Shown here one piece after another: positions 7,358-16,791 of a DNA stretch of 37,893 bases. A program made the translations under genes and the position numbers. Position 1 is the stretch's first letter; every line of letters begins with the position of its first letter. The notes below the pieces were generated by a model, which worked only from the letters and a program-made list of their open reading frames with translations, was not told where the DNA came from and searched no databases. Source of the stretch: Streptomyces sp. MUM 203J. GTDB lineage: Bacteria; Actinomycetota; Actinomycetes; Streptomycetales; Streptomycetaceae. The stretch is from the NCBI RefSeq assembly GCF_022414595.1, contig NZ_JADWYO010000059.1, positions 1-37,893 on the forward strand, written 5' to 3'.

Positions 7358-8347
7358 GTGCTCATCGACACCTACGGCCGCGTGGCCACGGACCTGAGGG
7401 TCTCGCTCACCGACCGGTGCAACCTGCGCTGCACCTACTGCATGCCGGAGGAAGGCCTGCAGTGGCTCGCCAAGCCCGACCTGCTCACCGACGACGAGAT
7501 CGTCCGGCTCATCCGGATCGCCGTCACCCGGCTCGGCGTCACCGAGATCCGCTTCACCGGCGGTGAACCCCTGCTGCGCCCCGGACTCGTGTCCATCGTC
7601 GAGCAGTGCGCGGCCCTCGCCCCCCGGCCCAGGATGTCCCTCACCACCAACGGCATAGGGCTCAAGCGCACGGCCCCGGCCCTCAAGGCCGCCGGCCTCG
7701 ACCGGGTCAACGTCTCGCTGGACACGCTGCGCCCCGACGTCTTCAAGACGCTCACCCGCCGCGACCGCCACCACGACGTCCTGGAGGGTCTGGCCGCCGC
7801 CCGCGACGCCGGGCTCACACCCGTCAAGGTCAACTCGGTGCTGATGCCGGGACTCAACCAGGACGAGGCCCCCGACCTGCTTGCCTGGGCCGTGGCCCAC
7901 GACTACGAGCTGCGCTTCATCGAGCAGATGCCGCTGGACGCCCAGCACGGCTGGAAGCGCGACGGCATGATCACCGCCGGGGACATCCTGGACTCCCTGC
8001 GCACCCGCTTCACCCTCACCCCGGAGACCGACGAGGAGCGCGGCTCCGCCCCGGCCGAGCGCTGGACCGTCGACGGCGGTCCGCACCGGGTCGGCGTCAT
8101 CGCGTCCGTCACCCGCCCGTTCTGCCGGGCCTGCGACCGCACCCGGCTCACCGCGGACGGACAGGTCCGCACGTGCCTGTTCGCCCGCGAGGAGACCGAT
8201 CTGCGGGCGGCCCTCCGGTCGGACGCGCCCGACGAGGAGATCGCCGGCGTCTGGAAGACCGCCATGTGGGGCAAGAAGGCCGGCTCCGGCCTCGACGACC
8301 CGGAGTTCCTCCAGCCGGACCGCCCGATGTCAGCGATCGGCGGCTGA
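7358..8347 (+). CDS. moaA: GTP 3',8-cyclase MoaA, molybdenum cofactor synthesis
   Basis: A radical SAM enzyme of 329 residues that starts molybdopterin synthesis by turning GTP into 3',8-cyclo-7,8-dihydroGTP. The N-terminal SAM cluster is C21-x3-C25-x2-C28 (DRCNLRCTYC). The GGEPLLRP motif follows. The C-terminal second cluster is seen in FCRACDRTRLT...VRTCLF, and the protein ends in the Gly-Gly typical of MoaA. A GTG at 7352 is also in frame, but the GGAGG ending at 7350 fits the GTG at 7358 (seven bases). The gene is alone here, with no other moa gene nearby. Its last 18 bases overlap the convergent small gene. Confidence 0.94.
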   Translation: MLIDTYGRVATDLRVSLTDRCNLRCTYCMPEEGLQWLAKPDLLTDDEIVRLIRIAVTRLGVTEIRFTGGEPLLRPGLVSIVEQCAALAPRPRMSLTTNGIGLKRTAPALKAAGLDRVNVSLDTLRPDVFKTLTRRDRHHDVLEGLAAARDAGLTPVKVNSVLMPGLNQDEAPDLLAWAVAHDYELRFIEQMPLDAQHGWKRDGMITAGDILDSLRTRFTLTPETDEERGSAPAERWTVDGGPHRVGVIASVTRPFCRACDRTRLTADGQVRTCLFAREETDLRAALRSDAPDEEIAGVWKTAMWGKKAGSGLDDPEFLQPDRPMSAIGG

Positions 8348-8572
8348 GTCCCCGGCCTCCCACTCCGCGAGCGTCACCACGTCCTTCAGGAACCCGCGCA
8401 CGCCCAGGAACTGCGACAGGTGCTCGCGGTGCTCGTCGCAGGCCAGCCAGGTCTTGCGGCGCTCCGGCGTGTGCAGCTTCGGGTTGTTCCACGCCAGCAC
8501 CCACACGGCGGCGGCCCGGCAGCCCTTGGCGGAACAGATCGGATGGTTGCTCTCGTCGTTCACGGCACACAT
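8330..8572 (-). CDS. Small conserved Streptomyces protein with Cys/His residues
   Basis: An 80-residue protein beginning MCAVNDES. It has CSAKGC near residue 13, a Trp-rich stretch (AVWVLAWNN), then TWLACDEHREHL, giving a Cys/His set that could bind zinc. No signal peptide or membrane segment. Related small proteins are often labelled acetone carboxylase, a label not supported by anything in the sequence. The ATG at 8572 has no convincing ribosome binding site; the GTG at 8563 is the alternative. It overlaps the end of moaA by 18 bases. Function unknown. Confidence 0.7.
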   Translation of the reverse strand: MCAVNDESNHPICSAKGCRAAAVWVLAWNNPKLHTPERRKTWLACDEHREHLSQFLGVRGFLKDVVTLAEWEAGDSAADR

Positions 8573-8609
8573 CCAACACGACCGGTACGACCGGTACGAA
8601 CAAAGGGCG

Positions 8610-8643
8610 ACGCCGGGCAGCCACGGGGGGAGCTGCCCGGCGT
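8610..8643 (-). terminator. Hairpin terminator after the DUF3099 gene
   Basis: ACGCCGGGCAGC (8610-8621) pairs perfectly with its complement at 8632-8643 around a 10-nt loop. It lies between the DUF3099 gene and the small gene downstream on the same strand. Confidence 0.65.
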
Positions 8644-8723
8644 CGGTCCGTCGCTCCGACGGGGGATGCGGAGCGCGTACGAAGTATGGCACGCACAAGC
8701 GGCGGCGGTGCACCGGAACGTCA

Positions 8724-9152
8724 CTATTGCTCTGAGCTTTTCTTGAGCTTCGGATCGGCCCCGTCAGCGGCAGGCCGTTCCGATTCCGGTTCCGCTTCCC
8801 GTGCGGGCCCGTCATCCGGATCCGGATCCGGGTCCGGCCGTTCGGCGGAACCCGCCTCCAGCACCGGCCGGTGTACCGGCGGAGTCGAGACGAACGTCGA
8901 CGGCAGCCTCGGCGTGCTCTCCCGCCCCGCGTTCGCGATCACCACGGCGACGTACGGGAGGACCATGCCCAGCACCAGCGCCACGACCGCCACATACCGC
9001 GAGACGTTCCACAGCGACGCGGCCAGCACGAACGACACCGTCCGCACGCCCATGGAGATCACGTAGCGCCGCTGCCGCCCGCGCACATCGTCGTCGAGCC
9101 CCTGCCGGGCCCCGGTGATCCGGAAGACCGGGTCCTTGCTGCGCTTCCGCAT
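8724..9152 (-). CDS. DUF3099 domain membrane protein
   Basis: A 142-residue protein with the DUF3099 pattern: VFRITGARQGLDDDVRGRQRRYVISMGVRT near the start, two adjacent membrane helices (about residues 36-52 and 57-73) and a long acidic, Pro/Asp/Glu-rich cytoplasmic tail from about residue 97 that ends in Lys/Ser. The ATG at 9152 has GGAAGG close by. The tail contains PDPDPDPDD, encoded by short GGATCC-like repeats. Function unknown; the family is confined to actinobacteria. Confidence 0.82.
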   Translation of the reverse strand: MRKRSKDPVFRITGARQGLDDDVRGRQRRYVISMGVRTVSFVLAASLWNVSRYVAVVALVLGMVLPYVAVVIANAGRESTPRLPSTFVSTPPVHRPVLEAGSAERPDPDPDPDDGPAREAEPESERPAADGADPKLKKSSEQ

Positions 9153-9330
9153 CGCCTTCCACCACCGTCGTAGGGCCGATCCCGAGGACCGGCCGCACCC
9201 GACCGGGCTCCTCCCCCCACCGTACGCTCCGCCCCCGCGGCTCCCCGGACCGGCCCCGACATGCGGCGTACCGCCCACCGGCGGAAACTGTCGAAGACTG
9301 CTCACGTCGATCCGCACCGAGGAGGCAGCC

Positions 9331-9603
9331 ATGGGCTGGTTGTGGGCGATCATCGTCGGTTTCGTGCTGGGACTGCTGGCGAAGGCGATCCTGCCGGGCA
9401 AGCAGCACAGCCCGCTCTGGCTCGTCACGGTCCTCGGCATCATCGGCGGAATCGTCGGCAACGCCCTCGCCCGCGGCTTCGGCATCGAGGCGACCCCCGG
9501 CATCGACTGGGGCAGGCACGCCCTCCAGGTCGCCGCGGCCGTGGTGCTCGTCGGCCTCGGGGACATGCTGTACATGGGCAGCCGCGGCAGACAGCGCACC
9601 TGA
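9331..9603 (+). CDS. GlsB/YeaQ/YmgE family small membrane protein
   Basis: A 90-residue protein with three membrane helices and the Gly-rich pattern of the transglycosylase-associated/GlsB family (PF04226): MGWLWAIIVGFVLGLLAK, then LGIIGGIVGN, then a third helix. Members are linked to stress response in several bacteria but have no known enzyme activity. The ATG at 9331 follows GAGGAGG at 9319-9325. A strong terminator follows directly. Confidence 0.83.
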   Translation: MGWLWAIIVGFVLGLLAKAILPGKQHSPLWLVTVLGIIGGIVGNALARGFGIEATPGIDWGRHALQVAAAVVLVGLGDMLYMGSRGRQRT

Positions 9604-9614
9604 GCCGCCATGAC

Positions 9615-9659
9615 ACGGCGGCGGCCCGGGACCGAGCACCGGTCCCGGGCCGCCGCCGT
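9615..9659. terminator. 20-bp perfect stem, bidirectional terminator
   Basis: The arms at 9615-9634 and 9640-9659 are perfect complements over 20 bp with a five-base loop. It lies between convergent genes (GlsB-type protein and tyrS) and would terminate both. Confidence 0.85.
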
Positions 9660-9685
9660 CGTATCCGTACGACCGCGTCCGCCGC

Positions 9686-10954
9686 TCAGCCGGCCTTGAC
9701 CTCGATCGCCGCCAGGTTCTTCTTGCCCCGGCGCAGCACCAGCCACCGCCCGTGCAGCAGGTCACCGGCCGACACGGCGGCGTCCTCGGCGGTCACCTTC
9801 GCGTTGTTCACGTACGCGCCGCCCTCCTTCACGGTGCGCCGCGCCGCCGACTTGCTCGGTACGAGACCGACCTCCGCGAACAGGTCCACGACCAGGCCCG
9901 GCTCCGTCACCCGCGCGTGCGGCAGCTCCGACAGCGCCGCCGCCAGCGTCGCCTCGTCCAGCTCCGCCAGGTCGCCCTGGCCGAACAGCGCCTTCGACGC
10001 GGCGATCACGGCTGCGCACTGGTCGGCGCCGTGCACCAGCGTCGTCAGCTCCTCCGCCAGCGCCCGCTGCGCGGCCCGTGCCTGCGGGCGCTCCTCGGTG
10101 ACCTTCTCCAGTTCCTCCAGCTCCGCCGGGCTCTTGAAGCTGAGGATCCGCAGGTAGCGGGAGATGTCACGGTCGTCCACGTTCAGCCAGAACTGGTAGA
10201 ACGCATACGGCGTGGTCATCTCGGGGTCCAGCCAGACGGCCCCGCCCTCGGTCTTGCCGAACTTGGTGCCGTCCGCCTTCGTCATCAGCGGTGTGGCCAG
10301 CGCGTGCACCACCGCGTCCGGCTCCAGGCGGTGGATCAGGTCCAGCCCCGCCGTGAGGTTGCCCCACTGGTCGCTGCCGCCCTGCTGGAGGACACAGCCG
10401 TACCGGCGGTACAGCTCCAGGAAGTCCATGCCCTGGAGAAGCTGGTACGAGAACTCGGTGTAGCTGATGCCCTGCTCGGACTCCAGGCGGCGGGCCACCG
10501 AGTCCTTCGTCAGCATCTTGTTGACCCGGAAGTGCTTGCCGATGTCCCGCAGGAACTCGATCGCGGTGAGGTTCGCCGTCCAGTCCAGGTTGTTGACCAT
10601 GACCGCGGCGTTCTCGCCCTCGAAGGACAGGAACGGCTCGATCTGCGTCCGCAGCCGCTGCACCCACTGCGCGACCGTCTCCGGGTCGTTCAGCGTGCGC
10701 TCCGCCGTCGGCCGCGGGTCACCGATCTGCCCGGTGGCGCCGCCCACCAGCGCGAGCGGCCGGTGCCCGGCCTGCTGGAGCCGACGGACCGTGAGCACCT
10801 GCACCAGGTGCCCGACGTGCAGGCTCGGCGCGGTCGGGTCGAAGCCGCAATAGAACGTGACCGGACCGTCCGCGAGAGCCTTGCGCAGTGCGTCCTCGTC
10901 GGTGGACTGGGCGAACAGCCCACGCCACTTCAGCTCGTCGACGATGTCCGTCAC
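9686..10954 (-). CDS. tyrS: Tyrosyl-tRNA synthetase
   Basis: A 422-residue class I aminoacyl-tRNA synthetase that charges tRNA-Tyr. The HIGH-type motif is HVGH at residues 46-49 (CGFDPTAPSLHVGH), and the KMSKS-type motif is KFGKT at 231-235. GGSDQWGN at 192-199 is typical of TyrRS. The last 70 or so residues form an S4 RNA-binding domain (SKSAARRTVKEGGAYVNN). Length is normal for the family. The GTG at 10954 has AGGAGG ten bases upstream. The leader is only about 33 nt, too short for a T-box. Confidence 0.96.
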   Translation of the reverse strand: MTDIVDELKWRGLFAQSTDEDALRKALADGPVTFYCGFDPTAPSLHVGHLVQVLTVRRLQQAGHRPLALVGGATGQIGDPRPTAERTLNDPETVAQWVQRLRTQIEPFLSFEGENAAVMVNNLDWTANLTAIEFLRDIGKHFRVNKMLTKDSVARRLESEQGISYTEFSYQLLQGMDFLELYRRYGCVLQQGGSDQWGNLTAGLDLIHRLEPDAVVHALATPLMTKADGTKFGKTEGGAVWLDPEMTTPYAFYQFWLNVDDRDISRYLRILSFKSPAELEELEKVTEERPQARAAQRALAEELTTLVHGADQCAAVIAASKALFGQGDLAELDEATLAAALSELPHARVTEPGLVVDLFAEVGLVPSKSAARRTVKEGGAYVNNAKVTAEDAAVSAGDLLHGRWLVLRRGKKNLAAIEVKAG

Positions 10955-10993
10955 GGTTCTCGTGCCTCCTCGTGCCTTGTCTGTCGCCCCGCC

Positions 10994-10999
10994 AGTCTA
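10994..10999 (-). promoter_or_regulatory. Putative -10 of tyrS
   Basis: TAGACT on the minus strand is a near-ideal -10, giving a start near 10987. The -35 position falls inside the terminator hairpin of the upstream operon and has no TTGAC-like word. Confidence 0.45.
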
Positions 11000-11027
11000 G
11001 GCGCGCCCCGGAGGGCCGGGGCGCGCC
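11000..11027 (-). terminator. Terminator of the TldD-TldE operon
   Basis: GGCGCGCCCCGG (11000-11011) pairs perfectly with CCGGGGCGCGCC (11016-11027) around a four-base loop, eight bases after the stop of the downstream member of the pair. Confidence 0.75.
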
Positions 11028-11034
11028 CCCGGGC

Positions 11035-12422
11035 TCACACGCCCGGGCTGACCGAACTCATGTTGAAGTCCGGCACTCGCAGCGGCGGCATCGCCGTGCG
11101 GGTGAACCAGTCGCTCCACTCGCGCGGCAGGGTCCGCTCCGTCCGGCCTGCCTCCGCGGCCCGCGACAGCAGGTCCACCGGCGACTCGTTGAACCGGAAG
11201 TTGTTCACCTCACCGACCACCTCGCCGTCCTCGACGAGATAGACCCCGTCCCGGGTCAGCCCGGTCAGCAGCAAGGTCGCCGGATCGACCTCACGGATGT
11301 ACCAGAGGCAGGTCAGCAGCAGCCCGCGCCCGGTCGCGGCCACCATCTCGTCCAGCGAAGCGCCGGAGCCGCCCTCCAGGATCAGGTTCTCCGCTTCCGG
11401 CGCCACCGGGAGCCCGGTCAGCCCGGCCGAGTGCCGTGTCGCGGTCAGGTGCTCCAGCCGTCCCTCCCGGATCCAGTCGGTGCGGCCCACCGGCAGCCCG
11501 TTGTCGAACACCGACTGGTCGCCGCCCGAGGCGTGCGCGATCACGAACGGCGCCGACTCGAGGCCCGGCTCGGCCGGGTCACTGCGCAGCGTCAGCGGCA
11601 GCGCGGCCAGCCGGTCCCCGACGCGGGTGCCGCCACCCGGCTTGGAGAACACCGTGCGGCCCTCCGCCGCGTCCCGGGCGGACGCCGACCACTGCTGGTA
11701 GATCAGCAGGTCGGCCACCGCGGTCGGCGGCAGCAGCGTCTCGTACCGCCCGGCCGGCAGATCGATCCGCCGCTCGGCCCAGCCGAGCCGCCGCGCCAGC
11801 TCCTCGTCGAGCCCGAGCGGGTCCACGTCCCCGAAGTCCCGGGTGGCCCGCCCCGCCCACGCGGACCGGGTCCGGTCAGGTGACTTGGCGTTCAGCTCCA
11901 GCGTCCCGTTCGGCTGGTCGTGCCGCAGCCGAAGCCCCGTGGACGTCCCCACGTAGGTGGTGGTCAGCTCGTGGCTGGCGAACCCGTACAGCTCCCGTCC
12001 CCCGGCGCGGGCCCGCCCGAACGCCTCACCCAGCGCGGGTGCGAACTCCGCGAACACCGCCGAGGACGTCTCGGACGGCGCGTCCGTGAAGTCCGGCGAC
12101 TCCGGGACTCCGGCGACCAGCGGCTGCGCGTCCTCCGCCGGTCCCGCCGCCCCGGCCGCCGCCTCGGCGGCCCGCACCAGCGGCTCCAGCTCCTCGGCGG
12201 TCACCGCCGACCGGGACACCACCCCGCTCGCCGTGCCCCGGGCCCCGTCGACGGTCGCGACGACGGTGAGGGTACGGCCCCGGGTGACCCCGTTCGTGGT
12301 CAGCGCGTTGCCCGCCCACCGCAGGTTGGCGGACGACTCCTCGTCGGCGATGACCACGCACCCGTCGGCCCGCGACAGTTCCAGGGCACGCTCGACGACC
12401 TCGTACGGCTTGGTGCTGGCGC

Positions 12423-12426
<4 letters not shown>
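11035..12426 (-). CDS. TldD/PmbA family metalloprotease subunit, TldE/PmbA-like
   Basis: A 463-residue protein of the PmbA/TldD family (PF01523). It lacks the HExxxH metal motif seen in its upstream partner, so it is the TldE-like, non-catalytic half of the heterodimer. Family landmarks are RWAGNALTTNGVTRGRTLTV near residue 34, and the C-terminal GLTRDGVYLVEDGEVVGEVNNFRFNESPVDLL. TldD-TldE complexes cleave unfolded peptides and in some bacteria mature modified peptides. The ATG overlaps the upstream stop (ATGA), so the two subunits are coupled. Confidence 0.9.
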
Positions 12427-13946
<1,520 letters not shown>

Positions 13947-14037
13947 CGAATGTCTCCTGTCCCCTGGTCCGGAGTCCCGTCCGTCCCGATCATCGCGTGC
14001 CGCGGGCCCGCTTGCCCAGCTCTTTATGTAGGGATCC

Positions 14038-14063
14038 GACAGTGACTTCTGTACGCCACTGTC
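14038..14063. repeat. Inverted repeat between tldD and fabG
   Basis: GACAGTG (14038-14044) and CACTGTC (14057-14063) are perfect complements separated by 12 bases. It lies in the shared upstream region of tldD (minus) and fabG (plus), a possible binding site for a dimeric regulator. Confidence 0.35.
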
Positions 14064-14097
14064 AGGGGCCGAGTCCCCGTACCGGGGGGTGGACCGA

Positions 14098-14115
14098 TAG
14101 GTTCTCGGGAGAACC
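14098..14115 (+). promoter_or_regulatory. fabG -10 overlapped by a 16-bp palindrome
   Basis: TAGGTT at 14098-14103 is a -10 candidate. GGTTCTC-GG-GAGAACC (14100-14115) is a perfect palindrome that overlaps it and the expected start site near 14110. This is where a repressor would sit to shut off the fabG-fabI operon. Confidence 0.5.
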
Positions 14116-14140
14116 ACACAGCTAGGGAAAGGGTGATCCG

Positions 14141-14860
14141 ATGAGCCGCTCGGTTCTCGTCACCGGAGGCAACCGGGGCATCGGCCTCGCCATCGCCCGC
14201 GCTTTCGCCGTGGCAGGCGACAAGGTCGCGTACACGTACCGGTCCGGTGAGCCGCCGGCCGAGCTGGCCGAGCTGGGCTGCCTGGGCGTGCGCTGTGACA
14301 TCACCGACTCCGAGCAGGTGGAGACCGCCTACAAGGAGATCGAGGAGAAGCAGGGGCCTGTGGAGGTGCTCGTCGCCAACGCCGGCGTCACCAAGGACCA
14401 GCTCCTCATGCGGATGTCGGAGGACGACTTCACCTCCGTCCTGGAGACCAACCTCACGGGCACCTTCCGCGTCGTCAAGCGCGCCAACCGCGGCATGCTG
14501 CGGGCCAAGAAGGGCCGCGTCGTGCTGATCTCCTCGGTCGTCGGGCTGCTCGGCTCCGCGGGCCAGGCGAACTACGCGGCCTCCAAGGCCGGTCTCGTGG
14601 GCTTCGCCCGTTCCCTCGCCCGGGAACTCGGTTCCCGCAACATCACCTTCAACGTCGTCGCGCCCGGCTTCGTCGACACCGACATGACCAAGGTGCTCAC
14701 CGACGAGCAGCGCAAGGGCATCGTCTCCCAGGTGCCGCTCGGCCGCTACGCGCAGCCGGAGGAGATCGCCGCCGCGGTCCGCTTCCTGGCCTCCGACGAC
14801 GCCGCGTACATCACTGGAGCCGTCATCCCGGTTGACGGCGGATTGGGCATGGGTCACTGA
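14141..14860 (+). CDS. fabG: 3-oxoacyl-[ACP] reductase FabG
   Basis: A 239-residue short-chain dehydrogenase. The nucleotide-binding TGGNRGIG is at residues 8-15, NAGV near 83, and the catalytic Ser-Tyr-Lys triad in ISSVVG and YAASK near residues 130-150. It reduces 3-oxoacyl-ACP in fatty acid elongation; the Streptomyces and mycobacterial FabG1 is encoded next to the InhA-type enoyl reductase, as here. The start ATG at 14141 has AAAGGG upstream. The end (VDGGLGMGH) is typical. Five bases separate its stop from fabI. Confidence 0.93.
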   Translation: MSRSVLVTGGNRGIGLAIARAFAVAGDKVAYTYRSGEPPAELAELGCLGVRCDITDSEQVETAYKEIEEKQGPVEVLVANAGVTKDQLLMRMSEDDFTSVLETNLTGTFRVVKRANRGMLRAKKGRVVLISSVVGLLGSAGQANYAASKAGLVGFARSLARELGSRNITFNVVAPGFVDTDMTKVLTDEQRKGIVSQVPLGRYAQPEEIAAAVRFLASDDAAYITGAVIPVDGGLGMGH

Positions 14861-14865
14861 GCGAC

Positions 14866-15633
14866 ATGAGTGGAATTCTCGACGGCAAGCGGATCCTGAT
14901 CACCGGTGTGCTGATGGAGTCCTCCATCGCCTTCCACACCGCGAAGGTGGCTCAGGAACAGGGCGCCGAGGTCATCCTCACGGCCTTCCCGCGCCCCACC
15001 CTCACCGAGCGCATCGCCAAGAAGCTTCCCAAGCCCGCCACGGTCTTCGAGCTGGACGTCACCGACGACGAGCACCTGGCCCGGGTCGAGGAGACCGTGC
15101 GCAAGGAGCTGGGCGGGCTGGACGGTGTCGTCCACTCCATCGGCTTCGCCCCGCAGGACGCCCTCGGCGGCAACTTCCTCAACACGCCGTTCGAGTCGGT
15201 GTCGACCGCGATGCACGTCTCGGCCTTCTCGCTGAAGTCGCTGACCACGGCCTGCCTGCCCCTCATGGAGAACGGCGGCTCGGTCGTCGGCCTCACCTTC
15301 GACGCGCAGTTCGCCTGGCCGCAGTACGACTGGATGGGCCCCGCGAAGGCGGCCCTGGAGGCCACCAGCCGCTACCTGGCCCGTGACCTCGGCAAGCAGA
15401 ACGTCCGCTGCAACCTGATCTCCGCGGGCCCGCTCGGCTCGATGGCCGCCAAGTCCATCCCCGGCTTCGGCGACCTGGCGAAGGTCTGGGACGAGCGCTC
15501 CCCGCTCGCCTGGGACATGGCCGACCCGGAGCCCGCCGGGCGCGGTGTCGTCGCGCTGCTGTCGGACTTCTTCCCGAAGACCACCGGCGAGATCATCCAC
15601 GTCGACGGCGGCGTCCACATCATGGGTGCCTGA
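14866..15633 (+). CDS. fabI: Enoyl-[ACP] reductase FabI (InhA-like)
   Basis: A 255-residue NADH-dependent enoyl-ACP reductase that completes each fatty acid elongation cycle. It shows GILDGKRILITGVLMESSIAFH at the N-terminus, VHSIGFAP near 91, and the Tyr-x6-Lys active site in YDWMGPAK near residue 155. The C-terminus GEIIHVDGGVHIMGA is characteristic. It is the second gene of the fabG-fabI operon and the likely target of isoniazid/triclosan-type inhibitors in this organism, from family knowledge. The ribosome binding site is weak, consistent with coupling to fabG. Confidence 0.94.
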   Translation: MSGILDGKRILITGVLMESSIAFHTAKVAQEQGAEVILTAFPRPTLTERIAKKLPKPATVFELDVTDDEHLARVEETVRKELGGLDGVVHSIGFAPQDALGGNFLNTPFESVSTAMHVSAFSLKSLTTACLPLMENGGSVVGLTFDAQFAWPQYDWMGPAKAALEATSRYLARDLGKQNVRCNLISAGPLGSMAAKSIPGFGDLAKVWDERSPLAWDMADPEPAGRGVVALLSDFFPKTTGEIIHVDGGVHIMGA

Positions 15634-15661
15634 CCGGCGCTTCTTCCGGTAAGAGCGGTAC

Positions 15662-15698
15662 GAGGCCGCGTGACCGTCATCCGGCGGCGCGCGGCCTC
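15662..15698 (+). terminator. Hairpin terminator after fabI
   Basis: GAGGCCGCG (15662-15670) pairs with CGCGGCCTC (15690-15698) around a 19-nt loop, starting 29 bases after the fabI stop. Confidence 0.5.
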
Positions 15699-15751
15699 CG
15701 TGCATCTCCGGCACACTGGTCGGGCCGGGACAACCGGGAGGAGGTGGTGCT

Positions 15752-16075
15752 GTGCGCATGCCGCACCTGGTCCTGACGGCCGCGGCCGCGGCCCTGCTCG
15801 CGGCGCCGTCCGCCGCGGCGTACGACGGCGCGGACGAGCCGCGGCACGCCCGGTGCGACACCTCGGTCGAGGGCTCACGCGTCACCGCGTACTGCCACAA
15901 CCCCTATCCCCGCACGGATCGAGTCCAGCTGCACGTGGAGTGCGCCCGCTGGTGGGACGTCGACGCGGACGGGGCGCCCGTCGACCTCGTGCCCGCCGAC
16001 CAGGTCGAGCTGACCGCCCGCTGCTGGATGGAGGTACGGGACGCCTGGGTCAGTCACCGGGCCGTTCCGGACTGA
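15752..16075 (+). CDS. Small secreted protein with four cysteines
   Basis: A 107-residue protein. Residues 1-23 form a signal peptide (MRMPHLVLT, Ala-rich core, AAA end). The mature part of about 84 residues has four Cys that could form two disulfides and a WW pair in CARWWDVDADG. No family was recognised. The GTG at 15752 follows GGGAGGAGG at 15736-15744; an ATG two codons later is an alternative. The last 26 bases overlap the convergent regulator gene. Function unknown; an exported, disulfide-stabilised protein is the inference. Confidence 0.75.
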   Translation: MRMPHLVLTAAAAALLAAPSAAAYDGADEPRHARCDTSVEGSRVTAYCHNPYPRTDRVQLHVECARWWDVDADGAPVDLVPADQVELTARCWMEVRDAWVSHRAVPD

Positions 16076-16736
16076 CCCGGCACAGGAACGGATAGGCCGC
16101 GGCCTCCGTCGCCGCGGTCTCCGCGTCGCCCGCGCGGATCGCCTCCACCAGCCGGCCGTGGTCCATGTGGTGCTCCGGGCGCAGCTCCTGGCCCACGTCG
16201 TCGCGCAGCCAGTCGCGCAGCAGATGCCCGAGGTCCGCGTACAGCTCGCTCAGCACGTCGTTGTGCGAGGCCGCGACCACCGCGAGGTGGAAGGTGGAGT
16301 CGACCGCCACAAAACGCTCCGCGTCGCCGGTCTCCCACGCCTCCTCGCGCTTCGCCAGCAGCGCGTCCAGCTGGGCCATGTCCCGGTCCGTACGGCGCCG
16401 GGCGGCCAGCCGGGCCGCCGAGGACTCCAGGGTGGAGCGCAGCTCGGCCACATGCCGCGGGTCGGCGTCGGCGAACCGCCGCTGCATGACCCCCGCCAGT
16501 TCGCTGGTCGCGACGACATAGGTGCCGGAGCCCTGGCGGATGTCCAGCAGCCCGTTGTGCGCCAGCGCGCGCACGGCCTCCCGGACCGTGTTGCGGGCCA
16601 CGCCCAGCTGCTCCACCAGCTCCGGCTCGGTGGGGATGCGGCAGCCGACGGGCCACTCGCCGGAGGTGATCTGGTTCCGCAGCTGCGCGATCACCTGGTC
16701 CGAGAGCCCGGAACGGCGGGGGGAGTTCAGCGCCAT
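16050..16736 (-). CDS. GntR family regulator, FadR/FCD subfamily
   Basis: A 228-residue repressor. The N-terminal winged helix-turn-helix spans about residues 10-70 (IPTEPELVEQLGVARNTVREAVRALAHNGLLDIRQGSGTYV). An FCD ligand-binding domain from about 80 has the D-x3-H metal-binding pattern (VDSTFHLAVVAAS) and later histidines. The ATG at 16736 follows GGAG five bases away. It is divergent from an MFS transporter gene with a palindrome between them, so it probably represses that transporter and itself and responds to a carboxylate-like ligand. Confidence 0.9.
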   Translation of the reverse strand: MALNSPRRSGLSDQVIAQLRNQITSGEWPVGCRIPTEPELVEQLGVARNTVREAVRALAHNGLLDIRQGSGTYVVATSELAGVMQRRFADADPRHVAELRSTLESSAARLAARRRTDRDMAQLDALLAKREEAWETGDAERFVAVDSTFHLAVVAASHNDVLSELYADLGHLLRDWLRDDVGQELRPEHHMDHGRLVEAIRAGDAETAATEAAAYPFLCRVSPERPGD

Positions 16737-16753
16737 GCTTCTCCGATCACGAG

Positions 16754-16784
16754 TGGACAACCAATCATCCCATGATTCTATGAT
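16754..16784 (+). promoter_or_regulatory. MFS gene promoter with palindromic operator in the spacer
   Basis: TGGACA (16754-16759) and TATGAT (16779-16784) form a -35/-10 pair with a 19-base spacer. The spacer holds the perfect palindrome AATCAT-CCC-ATGATT (16763-16777). The -10 ends seven bases before the ATG at 16792, which suggests a leaderless mRNA. A GntR dimer on the palindrome would block RNA polymerase. Confidence 0.6.
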
Positions 16785-16791
16785 GGTCGGC

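Noticed and set aside
10955..11034. T-box leader of tyrS
   Set aside because: Only about 33 nt lie between the likely start site and the GTG, far too short.
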